DNA of 61,572 nt from Pseudomonas yamanorum. Lineage in GTDB: Bacteria > Pseudomonadota > Gammaproteobacteria > Pseudomonadales > Pseudomonadaceae. Positions 25,681 through 34,585 of the stretch are shown here, piece after piece. Position numbers and translations under genes: made by a program. The notes under the pieces were generated by a model. The model saw nothing but the letters and a program-made list of their open reading frames with translations. It did not search any database and was not told the origin of the DNA. The stretch lies in NCBI RefSeq assembly GCF_013386765.1, contig NZ_JACARE010000064.1, positions 1-61,572 on the forward strand. The letters run 5' to 3'. Within the stretch, counting starts at the first letter, position 1. Every line of letters begins with the position of its first letter.

Positions 25681-27140
25681 TGAACACCCTCAACGGATTA
25701 ATTCCCTGCATCATTTCCGGTGGTTCGGGCACCCGCCTGTGGCCGGTGTCGCGGCAGAACATGCCCAAGCCCTTCATGCGCATGCGTGATGACCAGAGCC
25801 TGTTGCAGAAAACGTTCCTGCGGGCCAGCCACTTGCCGGGCGTGGAAAGCGTGCTGACGGTGACCAACCGCGACCTGTTGTTTCGCACCCTCGATGATTA
25901 CCGGGTGGTCAACAAGGCCCACCTGGCCCTCGACCTGTTGCTGGAGCCATTCGGGCGCAACACCGCTGCCGCCATTGCCGTGGCCGCCCTGCATGTGCAT
26001 GAAAACTTCGGCGGCGAGGCGCAGTTGCTGATACTGCCCGCCGACCACCTGATCCTTGATGAAAGCGCCTTCGCCGAGGCTGTCACTCAGGCCCGCGAGC
26101 TGGCGGAAGCCGGTTACCTGGTGACCTTCGGCATCCAGCCCGACCACCCGGAAACCGGCTTCGGCTATATCGAGCAAGGTGAAGCACTGGGCCAAGGTTT
26201 CCGGGTCAAGCGCTTCGTCGAGAAGCCCGACCTGGCCACCGCCCAGGGTTATCTGGACGGCGGCAAGCACCTGTGGAACGCCGGGATGTTCTGCTTCAAG
26301 GCCGCCACCCTGCTGGAGGAGCTGGCCCTGCACGCGCCCGCCGTACTGGACGCCGCGAAAGCCGCCCTCGACCACAGCCACAGCCTGAATAACAACAACT
26401 GCCGCCAGCGCGAATTGAACGCTGAAGGCTTCGGTGCTGCGCCGGATATCTCGATCGACGTGGCGCTGATGGAAAAATCCGCGCAAGTGGCCGTGGTGCC
26501 CTGCGACATCGGCTGGAGCGATATCGGTTCCTGGGACGCGGTGCGCCAACTCACGCCGAGCGACGCCAACGGCAACCAGGTCAACGGCGAAGCGATCCTG
26601 CATGACGTGCACAACTGCTACATCGACTCACCCAAGCGCGTACTGGGTGCGGTGGGCGTGAGCGACCTGATCATCGTCGACACTCCGGACGCGATCCTGA
26701 TTGCCGACGCCCGCCGCAGCCAGGACGTGCGCTACATCGTCGCCGAGCTCAAGCGCCAGGACCATCCGGCGTTCAGCCTGCACCGCACCGTGACCCGGCC
26801 GTGGGGCACCTACACCGTGCTGGAAGAAAGCAGCCGCTTCAAGATCAAGCGCATCGTGGTCAAGCCACAGGCCTCGCTGTCGTTGCAGATGCACCATCAC
26901 CGCAGCGAACACTGGGTAGTGGTCAGCGGCGCGGCGATGATTACCAACGGCGACCGGGAGTTCCTGATCAACGCCAACGAGTCCACCTACATTCCCGCCG
27001 GGCACAAACACCGCCTGACCAACCCCGGCATCATCGACCTGGTGATGATCGAGGTGCAGAGCGGGGAGTACCTGGGCGAAGACGACATCGTGCGTTTTGA
27101 CGACATCTACGGCCGGGCTCCGGCCGAAGTGAAGAAGTGA
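25680..27140 (+). CDS. pslB: Mannose-1-phosphate guanylyltransferase / mannose-6-phosphate isomerase
   Basis: This 486-residue bifunctional type II PMI/GMP has an N-terminal nucleotidyltransferase domain with the pyrophosphorylase signature 'GGSGTRLWPVSRQNMPKPF' and 'FVEKP'. 'NAGMFCFKA' follows. The C-terminal cupin isomerase domain has 'RPWGTYTVLEE', 'QMHHHRSEHWVVVSG' and 'YIPAGHKHRL'. It makes GDP-mannose, the mannose donor for Psl. It overlaps pslA by 1 nt and pslC by 1 nt. Paralogues such as AlgA and WbpW share the same fold; the assignment as pslB rests on operon position. Confidence 0.95.
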   Translation: MNTLNGLIPCIISGGSGTRLWPVSRQNMPKPFMRMRDDQSLLQKTFLRASHLPGVESVLTVTNRDLLFRTLDDYRVVNKAHLALDLLLEPFGRNTAAAIAVAALHVHENFGGEAQLLILPADHLILDESAFAEAVTQARELAEAGYLVTFGIQPDHPETGFGYIEQGEALGQGFRVKRFVEKPDLATAQGYLDGGKHLWNAGMFCFKAATLLEELALHAPAVLDAAKAALDHSHSLNNNNCRQRELNAEGFGAAPDISIDVALMEKSAQVAVVPCDIGWSDIGSWDAVRQLTPSDANGNQVNGEAILHDVHNCYIDSPKRVLGAVGVSDLIIVDTPDAILIADARRSQDVRYIVAELKRQDHPAFSLHRTVTRPWGTYTVLEESSRFKIKRIVVKPQASLSLQMHHHRSEHWVVVSGAAMITNGDREFLINANESTYIPAGHKHRLTNPGIIDLVMIEVQSGEYLGEDDIVRFDDIYGRAPAEVKK

Positions 27141-28051
27141 TGCGTACCGCCCTGATCATCCCGACCCGCAACGCGTCCAGCCACCTCGACCGGCTGCTGC
27201 CGGCGCTGCGCATGCAAACCCTGCAACCGGACGAAACCCTGGTGGTCGACAGTGCCTCCAGCGATGACACCGTGGCACGTTTTCGCGAGTTCGGCGTACG
27301 GGTCGAAGTGATCGATGCCAAGGATTTCAACCACGGCGGCACCCGCCGCTGGGCCAGCGAACAAGTCGACGGCGACGTGCTGATCGTGATGACCCAGGAC
27401 GCGATTCCCGCCGAGCCCGAGACCTTCGCCAACCTGGTGGGCGAGCTGCAGCTGGACCCGCTCAATGGCGTCGCGTATGGCCGCCAGTTGCCGCACCCGG
27501 ATGCCGGTGTGCTGGGCGCCCAGTCGCGCCACTTCAATTACCCGCCACAAAGCAGAAGCAAAAGCCTGGCGGATGCGCCGGAGCTCGGGATCAAGACCTG
27601 CTTCAGCTCGGATTCGTTTTCGGTGTACCGGCGCAGCGCCCTGCAAGCCGTCGGTGGCTTCCCCGCGGATGTGATCGGCAGCGAGGACGCCTACGTCGCC
27701 GCCCGCATGCTGCTGGAAGGCTACAAGGTGCGCTATGCCGCCACCGCCCTGGTCTATCACTCCCACGATTACCGTCTCATGGATGAGTTTCACCGCTACT
27801 TCGACATTGGTGTTTTCTACGGCCGCGAGCCGTGGATTCGCCAGGCTTTTGGCGACGCCGGCGGTGAAGGTAAACGCTATGTACTGGCCGAGCTTCGAGC
27901 ATTACGCGAAGCCGGTGCATTGCACCGCGTACCCGAAGTACTGGTGCGCAGCGCGTTCAAATTGCTCGGCTACCGGCTGGGCCATCTGGAGCGCCAGCTC
28001 CCCCTCGCCCTTAAGCGGCGCATCAGCATGTTCCCCGGTTATTGGAGGTGA
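27140..28051 (+). CDS. pslC: Family 2 glycosyltransferase of Psl operon
   Basis: This 303-residue GT-A fold enzyme opens with 'IIPTRNASSHLDRLLP' and has the nucleotide-sugar motif 'VVDSASSDDTVARF'. An acidic 'TQDAIP' follows where a DxD-like site is expected. The later 'GVFYGREPWIRQAF' resembles rhamnosyltransferase-type GT2 enzymes. It probably adds one sugar of the Psl repeat on the cytoplasmic face. The ATG at 27140 gives exactly the length that I recall for PslC; a GTG at 27137 directly before it is also in frame. The stop is 5 nt before the pslD start. Confidence 0.9.
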   Translation: MRTALIIPTRNASSHLDRLLPALRMQTLQPDETLVVDSASSDDTVARFREFGVRVEVIDAKDFNHGGTRRWASEQVDGDVLIVMTQDAIPAEPETFANLVGELQLDPLNGVAYGRQLPHPDAGVLGAQSRHFNYPPQSRSKSLADAPELGIKTCFSSDSFSVYRRSALQAVGGFPADVIGSEDAYVAARMLLEGYKVRYAATALVYHSHDYRLMDEFHRYFDIGVFYGREPWIRQAFGDAGGEGKRYVLAELRALREAGALHRVPEVLVRSAFKLLGYRLGHLERQLPLALKRRISMFPGYWR

Positions 28052-28056
28052 GCATC

Positions 28057-28845
28057 ATGACCTACAGGAAGACCCCTTTGATGAAACGAACCTTGCTCGT
28101 CCTGGCCATGATCGCATTGGCCGCCTGCAATACCCCGGCGCGGATCGTCGCGCCCGACGGGAAAACGGTGGATGAGGGCAAGCAGGCCCTCGACCGCATG
28201 GCCCAGTTGCCGCCGGCGGTGGAGCGTATCCGCATCGGCGACCAGCTGCGCATCGTGCGCGATGCCGGGGAAATGCCGACCCTATCGGCGTTCAACGTCA
28301 GCACGATTTACGAGCTGACGCTGTACACCGTGCAGAACGACGGCAAGATCAACTACCCCTTCCTGGGGCCGATCCAGGTGGCGCGGCGAACGCCGGCGGA
28401 AGTGGCCGCCGAGCTGAGCCAGAAGCTCGCACCGGTGTATCGCGAGCCGCGGGTGACGGTGAACATCAACCAGGCACCGGGTAACACGGTGATTGTCGGC
28501 GGCGCGGTGTTAAACCCGTCGGCGATCTCCATCGCCACGGCCCCGACCATGGAGCAGGCGATTCTCGGTGCCGGCGGCGTGAGCTCGGTGGGCAACGCGA
28601 GCATGGTGGCCCTGTTGCGTGAAGATGGCCAAGGCATCTACCACGCCTACTTTCTCGATTTCAGCCAGTACCTGAAGAACGGCGCACTGGGCCGCAAGCC
28701 CGTGGCGCTGCAACGCGGTGACGTGGTGTTTGTACCCAAGTCCAACGTCGGCGAACGGATCCAGGGCGTGGACACTTACCTGAACCAGCTGATTCCCTTC
28801 ACCAAATCCATTGGTGTGGGCTACAGCTACACCACGAACCACTAA
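28057..28845 (+). CDS. pslD: Outer-membrane polysaccharide export lipoprotein
   Basis: This Wza-like export protein of about 262 residues begins with a signal peptide ending in the lipobox 'IALAAC'. A polysaccharide-export (SLBB-bearing) region follows, with 'RIGDQLRIVRDAGEM', 'INYPFLGPIQVA' and 'VGGAVLNPSAISIATAPTME'. It should form or gate the outer-membrane exit for Psl. The ATG at 28057 has GGAGG 8 nt upstream. A second in-frame ATG at 28081 starts a shorter, more typical signal peptide and is an alternative. pslE starts 14 nt after the stop. Confidence 0.92.
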   Translation: MTYRKTPLMKRTLLVLAMIALAACNTPARIVAPDGKTVDEGKQALDRMAQLPPAVERIRIGDQLRIVRDAGEMPTLSAFNVSTIYELTLYTVQNDGKINYPFLGPIQVARRTPAEVAAELSQKLAPVYREPRVTVNINQAPGNTVIVGGAVLNPSAISIATAPTMEQAILGAGGVSSVGNASMVALLREDGQGIYHAYFLDFSQYLKNGALGRKPVALQRGDVVFVPKSNVGERIQGVDTYLNQLIPFTKSIGVGYSYTTNH

Positions 28846-28859
28846 AGGAGCGACATCCC

Positions 28860-30851
28860 ATGATCGAGATCCGTTCTTTTCGTGATCTTCTGCGTCTGTT
28901 CTTCATCTTCAAGCACGAGTTCAAACTGGCGGCGCTTGCCGCGCTGGTGATTATTTTGCTGGGGGCGTTTTTGCTGCCGGCCAAGTATGAATCCACCGCG
29001 CGACTGCTGGTAAAACCGGGGCGTGACTCGACGATGCCGATCGAGGTCGACAACCGTCAGCCGATCGTCATGCCGAGCACCCAGCGCGACCCGATTGTCG
29101 ACGAGGAACGCCTGCTGACCGGGCGCCCCATCGTGCGCGCCGTGGCCGAGCATTACCTGGACGTGATGGACAAGATGCAACCGCCGGAAGGCGTGTGGAA
29201 GCGCACCAAGTGGTACGTCAAAAAAGGCATCAGTGCCGTGTTTGACGGGGTGCGAGTGGTGCTGGAAACCGTCGGTATCGTCGAAGAAACCACCCCGGTG
29301 GAACGCCTGGCGAAAAGCCTCGAGAAAAACTTCGAAGTAACCCACGCCGTCGGCTCTACGGTGATGGACATCAGCTTCCGCTGGGATGACCCGCAAATCG
29401 CCCAGGCGGTGGTCAAGGATTGGGTCGAAACCTACATCGACGAACGCACCCAGGCGTTGGGCCGCAAGAGCCTGTACGCGTTCTATGAAGGCCAGGTGTC
29501 TTCCAGCGCTGCCCAGATCAAGAGCTACAAGGACCAGATCCTCACGCACTTGAACGAGATCGGCGCGTCGAGCATCACCGATCGCCTGGAAGACTTGTCC
29601 GAGCGAATCAACGTGCTGCGTGGCGAAGTGTTCAACTCCACTCGCCTGATCGCTTCTTCCGACGTGGCGTTGCAGAGCACCCGTGACCAACTCAAGGGCC
29701 AGCCCAAAGAGGTGACCACGGTTCGCCAGATCGCGTTGAACCCGCAGCAACAAGACTTGCGTCGCCTGCTGAACCAGAAGCTCCTGGAAAAAGCCGACAT
29801 GATGCGTACCTACACGGATAACGCGCCGCCGGTCAAAGCCCTGGACGCTTCGATCCGCGCCATGCAGGCCCAGGTTGCCGGTGAAAGCGACACGGTGCAA
29901 AGCTCCGAGAACCGCGCGCCGAACACCCTGGAAATCCACTTGCAACGGGTGCTGCTGGATGAAACCAGCCGTAACCAGTCCCTGCGTACACAGTTGGTGC
30001 AACAGCAAAAACAACTGACGGAACTGGAAGCCCAACGCAAGGACGCCCTGGCCATCGAGCCGGAACTGGCGCGCCTGGCCCGTGAGCTGAACGGCACCGA
30101 GAAAAACTACGCGCTGTATGTGGACAGCCTGGAAAAATCGCGCATCGACCGTGAACTGGACAAGAGCCAGATCAGTAACATCGCGGTGATCGAAGAAGCC
30201 ACCCTCAACCCTGGGCGCGTCTTCCCGAAAACCCTGTTGATGCTGTTGCTGGCGATCCCGTTCTCGATCGTGGTGGGGCTGCTGGTGATCTACCTGTGCT
30301 ACCTGCTGGATCAACGGATCCACGACGGCGGCCTGGTGGAAGGCAAATTCGGCCTGCCGCTGTGGACCACGCTGCCGGAGCTGGACACCAGCACCGCGCA
30401 AAGCACCAACGCCTTCAACGCGAGCATCTATCGCCTGTATGGCTTGCTGCCGCTGGAGCGGATTGCCGAACAGGGCCTGACCCTGGGCCTGACCTCGGCG
30501 CGACACGGTGAAGGCGTGAGCTTTATCGTCGAGCAGTTGCGCCAGTTGCTGGAAGAGAATGGTGTGCGGGTGCGGGTCGGCGGGATTGAGCCGGCGATTC
30601 CGGGCCAGGTGGTGTTGCTGGATGCCTCGGCGCTGCTGGACAACCGCGATGCGTTCATCAACCTGCGCCGTGCCGACCTGATTGCACTGGTGGTGGAAGC
30701 GCAAAAAAGCACGGTGCCGGTGGTGGAACACGCGCTGTCGATCCTCACCACGGCGTTCGGCAAGGTCGATGGCATCATCATCAACCGCCGCAAGTTCGAG
30801 GTGCCGGTCAAGGTGCTGAAAACCATCGCCAAATACCGGGGTTCGTTCTGA
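28860..30851 (+). CDS. pslE: Wzz-type polysaccharide co-polymerase
   Basis: This 663-residue protein has two membrane helices (about residues 20-40 and 455-480) bracketing a long periplasmic coiled-coil region, the Wzz/PCP arrangement. 'NPGRVFPKTLLMLLLAIPFS' is the Pro-rich second helix. The cytoplasmic tail has a BY-kinase-like fold, but the P-loop position reads 'SARHGEGVSFIVEQL' without the Lys of GEGKS. There is no C-terminal Tyr cluster, so kinase activity is unlikely. It should set Psl chain length together with PslJ and PslD. AAGGAG precedes the ATG, and its stop overlaps the pslF start (TGATG). Confidence 0.92.
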   Translation: MIEIRSFRDLLRLFFIFKHEFKLAALAALVIILLGAFLLPAKYESTARLLVKPGRDSTMPIEVDNRQPIVMPSTQRDPIVDEERLLTGRPIVRAVAEHYLDVMDKMQPPEGVWKRTKWYVKKGISAVFDGVRVVLETVGIVEETTPVERLAKSLEKNFEVTHAVGSTVMDISFRWDDPQIAQAVVKDWVETYIDERTQALGRKSLYAFYEGQVSSSAAQIKSYKDQILTHLNEIGASSITDRLEDLSERINVLRGEVFNSTRLIASSDVALQSTRDQLKGQPKEVTTVRQIALNPQQQDLRRLLNQKLLEKADMMRTYTDNAPPVKALDASIRAMQAQVAGESDTVQSSENRAPNTLEIHLQRVLLDETSRNQSLRTQLVQQQKQLTELEAQRKDALAIEPELARLARELNGTEKNYALYVDSLEKSRIDRELDKSQISNIAVIEEATLNPGRVFPKTLLMLLLAIPFSIVVGLLVIYLCYLLDQRIHDGGLVEGKFGLPLWTTLPELDTSTAQSTNAFNASIYRLYGLLPLERIAEQGLTLGLTSARHGEGVSFIVEQLRQLLEENGVRVRVGGIEPAIPGQVVLLDASALLDNRDAFINLRRADLIALVVEAQKSTVPVVEHALSILTTAFGKVDGIIINRRKFEVPVKVLKTIAKYRGSF

Positions 30852-32041
30852 TGCGCATCGCCCTGCTCGCTCCCCTGCCGCCGGAAAAGAACGGGATCGC
30901 CGATTACGCGAACCATTTCAAGACGGCACTGGAGCAACTGGGCGTCGATGTGATCACGCCCTTGACGGGCGTGGTCGGCAGCACGGCGGCGATCCAGCAG
31001 GCCATTGCCGGTTTCGACTGGCAAGGGGTTGACCTGGTACACGCCGAGCTGGGCGGTGGGCGGCTGGGGGAGTTTCTGGCCCTGCGCGAATTGCGCAAGG
31101 CCTACCCTGCCCTGCCGTTGACCGCCACGGTGCATGACCCGGAACGCATGGTCTGGCGGCGCGAGCAATTGCCCTTTCCGCTGAACCTGCTGGAATCCTT
31201 GCCCAGCCCATTGCCCCAGGCGGCAGTGGTGCTGGCCGATCCCTTGACCCTGCGCGAAGAACGTCACGTCGCACAGGGCCTGACCCGGCTGGTGACCCTC
31301 ACCCGCCTGGGCGCCGACTGCCTGACGGCGCGCATGCAATTGCCCGCCGGCAAGGTGGCGGTGATCAACCACGCCAACCTGGACATCCCGCCCGTGGCCT
31401 TGCCGCCACTGGACACGCTGCACCTGCTGTATTTTGGTTTTATCTACCGTGGCAAAGGCATCGAAGACCTGTTGCAGGCACTGGCCGCCGTCTTCGAAAA
31501 AGCCCCCGAATTGCGTGACCGTGTGCGCCTGACCCTGGCCGGTGGCACTGCCGCCGAAATGGCGTTTGGCGCAGGCGGCAATTACCTGGAGCAGTTGAAC
31601 AGCCAGATCGCCGAACTCGGCCTGGCAGGCTCCATCGACTGGCGGCTGAATTTGCCGGCCAGCGAGATTGCGCAGACGATCCAGGCGCACCATGTGATGG
31701 TGCTGCCGTATCGTGAATCGAAAAAACTCGGCCTGCTGGGCCGCCAGCGCGGCACCAGCGGCGCGCTGTCGTGGGCAGCGGCTTGCGGGCGCGGTGCGAT
31801 TACGTCCGATGCCCGGGCGTTTGCCGAGGAAGTCGCCAGCGGCAACGGCGCCATCTACCCACAAGGCGATGTGGCTGCGCTCAGCGAGCAGTTGCTGTTG
31901 CTCGCCCGCAACCCGCAACGGGCCAGGGACTGGGCCGAACGCGCCGCCGCGATTGGCCGTGAACGGCTGTGGCCGTTGACCGCGCAGAAGTTCGCAAGCC
32001 TGTTTGAACACGCCATTGCAGGAGGCAACCATGGCACGTAA
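30851..32041 (+). CDS. pslF: Family 4-type glycosyltransferase of Psl operon
   Basis: This 396-residue GT-B fold glycosyltransferase has an N-terminal Rossmann start 'MRIALLAPLPPEKNGIADYA' and a C-terminal donor domain with 'LHLLYFGFIYRGKGIEDLL' and 'VMVLPYRESKKLGLLG'. It presumably adds one sugar of the Psl repeat from a nucleotide donor in the cytoplasm. The gene overlaps pslE by 1 nt and pslG by 11 nt, so it is embedded in the translational chain. Which of the mannose, glucose or rhamnose linkages it makes cannot be told from sequence. Confidence 0.9.
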   Translation: MRIALLAPLPPEKNGIADYANHFKTALEQLGVDVITPLTGVVGSTAAIQQAIAGFDWQGVDLVHAELGGGRLGEFLALRELRKAYPALPLTATVHDPERMVWRREQLPFPLNLLESLPSPLPQAAVVLADPLTLREERHVAQGLTRLVTLTRLGADCLTARMQLPAGKVAVINHANLDIPPVALPPLDTLHLLYFGFIYRGKGIEDLLQALAAVFEKAPELRDRVRLTLAGGTAAEMAFGAGGNYLEQLNSQIAELGLAGSIDWRLNLPASEIAQTIQAHHVMVLPYRESKKLGLLGRQRGTSGALSWAAACGRGAITSDARAFAEEVASGNGAIYPQGDVAALSEQLLLLARNPQRARDWAERAAAIGRERLWPLTAQKFASLFEHAIAGGNHGT

Positions 32042-33359
32042 ACGGACTTACCTGGCGACCCTCGTAGTCGTCGCAGCATTGGGCTTGACCGCCTTTCTCT
32101 GGGGCCGCCCGGCCGATGCCGAGAGCCATGTGCTCAAGGGCAACAAAGAGATCGTGTGGAAGGATTTTCTGGGGGTGAACGCGCAGTTCCTGTGGTTCAG
32201 CCCGGAGCGTTACCAGAAGCAGATCGACCGGCTCAAGGCCCTGGGCCTGGAATGGGTGCGCCTGGACCTGCACTGGGACCAACTGGAAACCGCCGAGAAT
32301 CAGTACAACGTCGCGACCCTCGACGAGCTGGTGAACAAGCTGCAGCAGAACCAGATCAAGTCGGTGTTCTACCTGGTGGGCTCGGCGAAGTTCGCCACCA
32401 CTGCGCCGGCCTCCTCGCCGTATCAGGACCAGTTCCCACCGAAAGACCCGGGCATCTTCGCCAACCGCATGGCGTTGCTGGCCCAGCGTTATCCCAGCGT
32501 GGAGGCCTGGCAGGTGTGGAACGAGCCGAACCTGCTGGGTTTCTGGCGCCCCGTGGCCGACCCGGCCGGCTACGCCAACCTGTTGCAAGTCACCGCCGCC
32601 GCGCTGCGGGTGGTGAACCCGAACACGCCGGTGGTGGCCGCCGGCATGGCGTTCTTCAGTGAAATGCCCAACGGCCAGAACATGCTCGACGGGCTGCTGC
32701 AACTGGGCGTGCCGAGCCTGAACACCGTGATGTCCTATCACCCCTACACCCAATTGCCCGAAGGCAATACGCCGTCGAACCTGGACTTTGTCGAAAAGAC
32801 CAGCGCCCTCAACCAGAAACTGCGGGCGGCCGGGGTCAAGACCCTGTGGAGCACCGAGTGGGGCTGGTCGAACTATAAAGGCCCGAAAGAGGTGCAGGAC
32901 TTCATCACCCCCCAAGGCCAGGCCGACTACATCGTGCGCCGCGTTGCGCTGATGAGCGCGCTGGATTTCGACAAGATCTTCCTGTTCACCCTGAGCGACC
33001 TGGACCAGCGCGCCAGCGTGCGCGACCAGAGTTACGGCTTGCTGGATATCGACACCAACCCGAAGCCGTCGTACACCGCCTTGCAGAATTTCCTCAAGGT
33101 GAGCGGGCCCAAATTGACCCCCGGCGACCCACCCACCGCCGACCAGTTGCCCGACGGCCTGTTCAGCATCGGCTGGACCCGTGCCGATGGGCGCAAGGTG
33201 TGGTTCTTCTGGTCGGCCCGTGGCGGCAGCGCGCATTTGCCGGGCATGACCACCGCCACCTTGTATGACCCGTTGCGAGGCACCGAAACACCCTTGAGTG
33301 GCACCAATGGACTGGATGTACCGGTCAAGCCGAACCTGCAAATTCTGTTATGGGATTGA
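32031..33359 (+). CDS. pslG: Psl endoglycosidase, GH39-like
   Basis: This 442-residue protein has an N-terminal membrane anchor ('YLATLVVVAALGLTAFLWG') and a TIM-barrel hydrolase domain facing the periplasm. The acid/base Glu is in 'WQVWNEPNLLGF' and the nucleophile Glu in 'LWSTEWGWSNY', matching family 39/clan A. In P. aeruginosa PslG cuts Psl chains and affects polymer assembly and biofilm structure. The ATG at 32031 with a perfect GGAGG was chosen; an upstream in-frame start at 32004 lies deep in pslF. Length equals the P. aeruginosa protein as I recall it. Confidence 0.94.
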   Translation: MARKRTYLATLVVVAALGLTAFLWGRPADAESHVLKGNKEIVWKDFLGVNAQFLWFSPERYQKQIDRLKALGLEWVRLDLHWDQLETAENQYNVATLDELVNKLQQNQIKSVFYLVGSAKFATTAPASSPYQDQFPPKDPGIFANRMALLAQRYPSVEAWQVWNEPNLLGFWRPVADPAGYANLLQVTAAALRVVNPNTPVVAAGMAFFSEMPNGQNMLDGLLQLGVPSLNTVMSYHPYTQLPEGNTPSNLDFVEKTSALNQKLRAAGVKTLWSTEWGWSNYKGPKEVQDFITPQGQADYIVRRVALMSALDFDKIFLFTLSDLDQRASVRDQSYGLLDIDTNPKPSYTALQNFLKVSGPKLTPGDPPTADQLPDGLFSIGWTRADGRKVWFFWSARGGSAHLPGMTTATLYDPLRGTETPLSGTNGLDVPVKPNLQILLWD

Positions 33360-33367
33360 AGCCACCC

Positions 33368-34585
33368 ATGCGCATCCTCTGGATCCTGCCCTACTCGCCT
33401 TGGCCCGCTACCAGCGGTGGCAAGACGCGCCAGTTTCATTTGCTGCGCAGCCTGGCTGCGCGCGGGCACCGGATCACCTTGCTGTTGCATGACAAGCACG
33501 CGGTATCGCTCACCGATCGCCAGGTGCTGGAAGCCTTCCTGGAGCAGGTGATCATCCTGCCGCGCCGCCCGCTGCGCAGCCTGAAGACCCTGCTGGCCGG
33601 GCTGTTTGCACCGTACCCGTTGCTGGCCAGTGTGAATGGCCTGTCGGGTGCGATACAGGACACCTTCGAACGCTTGCTGGCCGAGCATTGGGACGTGGTG
33701 CAGATCGAGCACACCTATACCTTCCAGCCTTATGAAGATGCACTGGCCCGTCGCTCCCAGCCGTTTGTGCTGACCGAACACAACGTCGAATCGTCCCTTG
33801 GCGCGGCCACCTACGATCGCCTGCCGGGCTGGGCGCTGCCCTTTATTCGCTACGATCAATGGCGCTACGGCCGCTGGGAACGCCGGGTGATGCGCCAGGC
33901 CGCGCAAGTAGTCGCCGTGACTGAAGCCGACGCCCGGACCCTGGCGCAGATTGCCGGCAAGCCGGTGCCGGTGGTGGTCAATGGCGTGGATTGCGCGCAC
34001 TTCGCCGCCGCCCGCCCGGACCCTGCGACCCGCCGCGTGCTGTTTCTCGGCAACTATGAATACGCGCCCAACGTCGATGCCATCGAGTGGGCCCTGGATG
34101 AAATCCTGCCGAAAGTGTGGGCCCGCTGCCCCGATGCGCGCATGAGCGTCTGCGGTTTTGGCATGCCCGAGAGCTGGCGCGAGCGCTGGAAGGACGGGCG
34201 CATCGAGTGGCAAGGTTTTGTGCCCAACCTGCTGACACTGCAATCGAGCTGCTCGGTGTTTTTGGCACCGTTGCGCCATGGCGGCGGCTCCAAGCTCAAG
34301 GTGCTCGAGGCCCTGGCCGCCGGCCTGCCGCTGGCGAGTACCGACCAGGGCGTGTCCGGCCTGGACCTGGTGCAAGGCCTGGATTACCTCGGCGGCCAAA
34401 CCGCTGAAAGCCTGGCTGACGCCGTGGTGCGCCTGCTGCAACAGCCTGAAGTCGCCGCACCGATGGGCGAAGCCGGTCGCGCCTACGTGCGCCGTGCCCA
34501 TGACTGGAGCGTCGCCGCCAGCCAGCTGGAGCAGGTGTACGCGCAACTGTCGCCCCTGAGCCAAAAGGAGCCGGCATGCGCATAG
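33368..34585 (+). CDS. pslH: Family 4 glycosyltransferase of Psl operon
   Basis: This 405-residue GT-B enzyme has the N-terminal acceptor domain 'MRILWILPYSPWPATSGGKT' and 'TEHNVESSLGAATYDRL'. The donor domain has 'RRVLFLGNYEYAPNVDAIEW' and the late acidic motif 'APLRHGGGSKLKVLEALAAG'. It transfers one sugar of the Psl repeat in the cytoplasm. The ATG at 33368, 8 nt after pslG, was preferred to a start at 33350 that overlaps pslG. The last 10 nt overlap pslI. Confidence 0.92.
   Translation: MRILWILPYSPWPATSGGKTRQFHLLRSLAARGHRITLLLHDKHAVSLTDRQVLEAFLEQVIILPRRPLRSLKTLLAGLFAPYPLLASVNGLSGAIQDTFERLLAEHWDVVQIEHTYTFQPYEDALARRSQPFVLTEHNVESSLGAATYDRLPGWALPFIRYDQWRYGRWERRVMRQAAQVVAVTEADARTLAQIAGKPVPVVVNGVDCAHFAAARPDPATRRVLFLGNYEYAPNVDAIEWALDEILPKVWARCPDARMSVCGFGMPESWRERWKDGRIEWQGFVPNLLTLQSSCSVFLAPLRHGGGSKLKVLEALAAGLPLASTDQGVSGLDLVQGLDYLGGQTAESLADAVVRLLQQPEVAAPMGEAGRAYVRRAHDWSVAASQLEQVYAQLSPLSQKEPACA

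Noticed and set aside
28842..30731. Long minus-strand open frame (about 629 codons) opposite pslE
   Set aside because: It has a His/Gln/Arg-rich composition and no domain, and it mirrors the codon bias of pslE. It is a typical antisense artefact of high-GC DNA.
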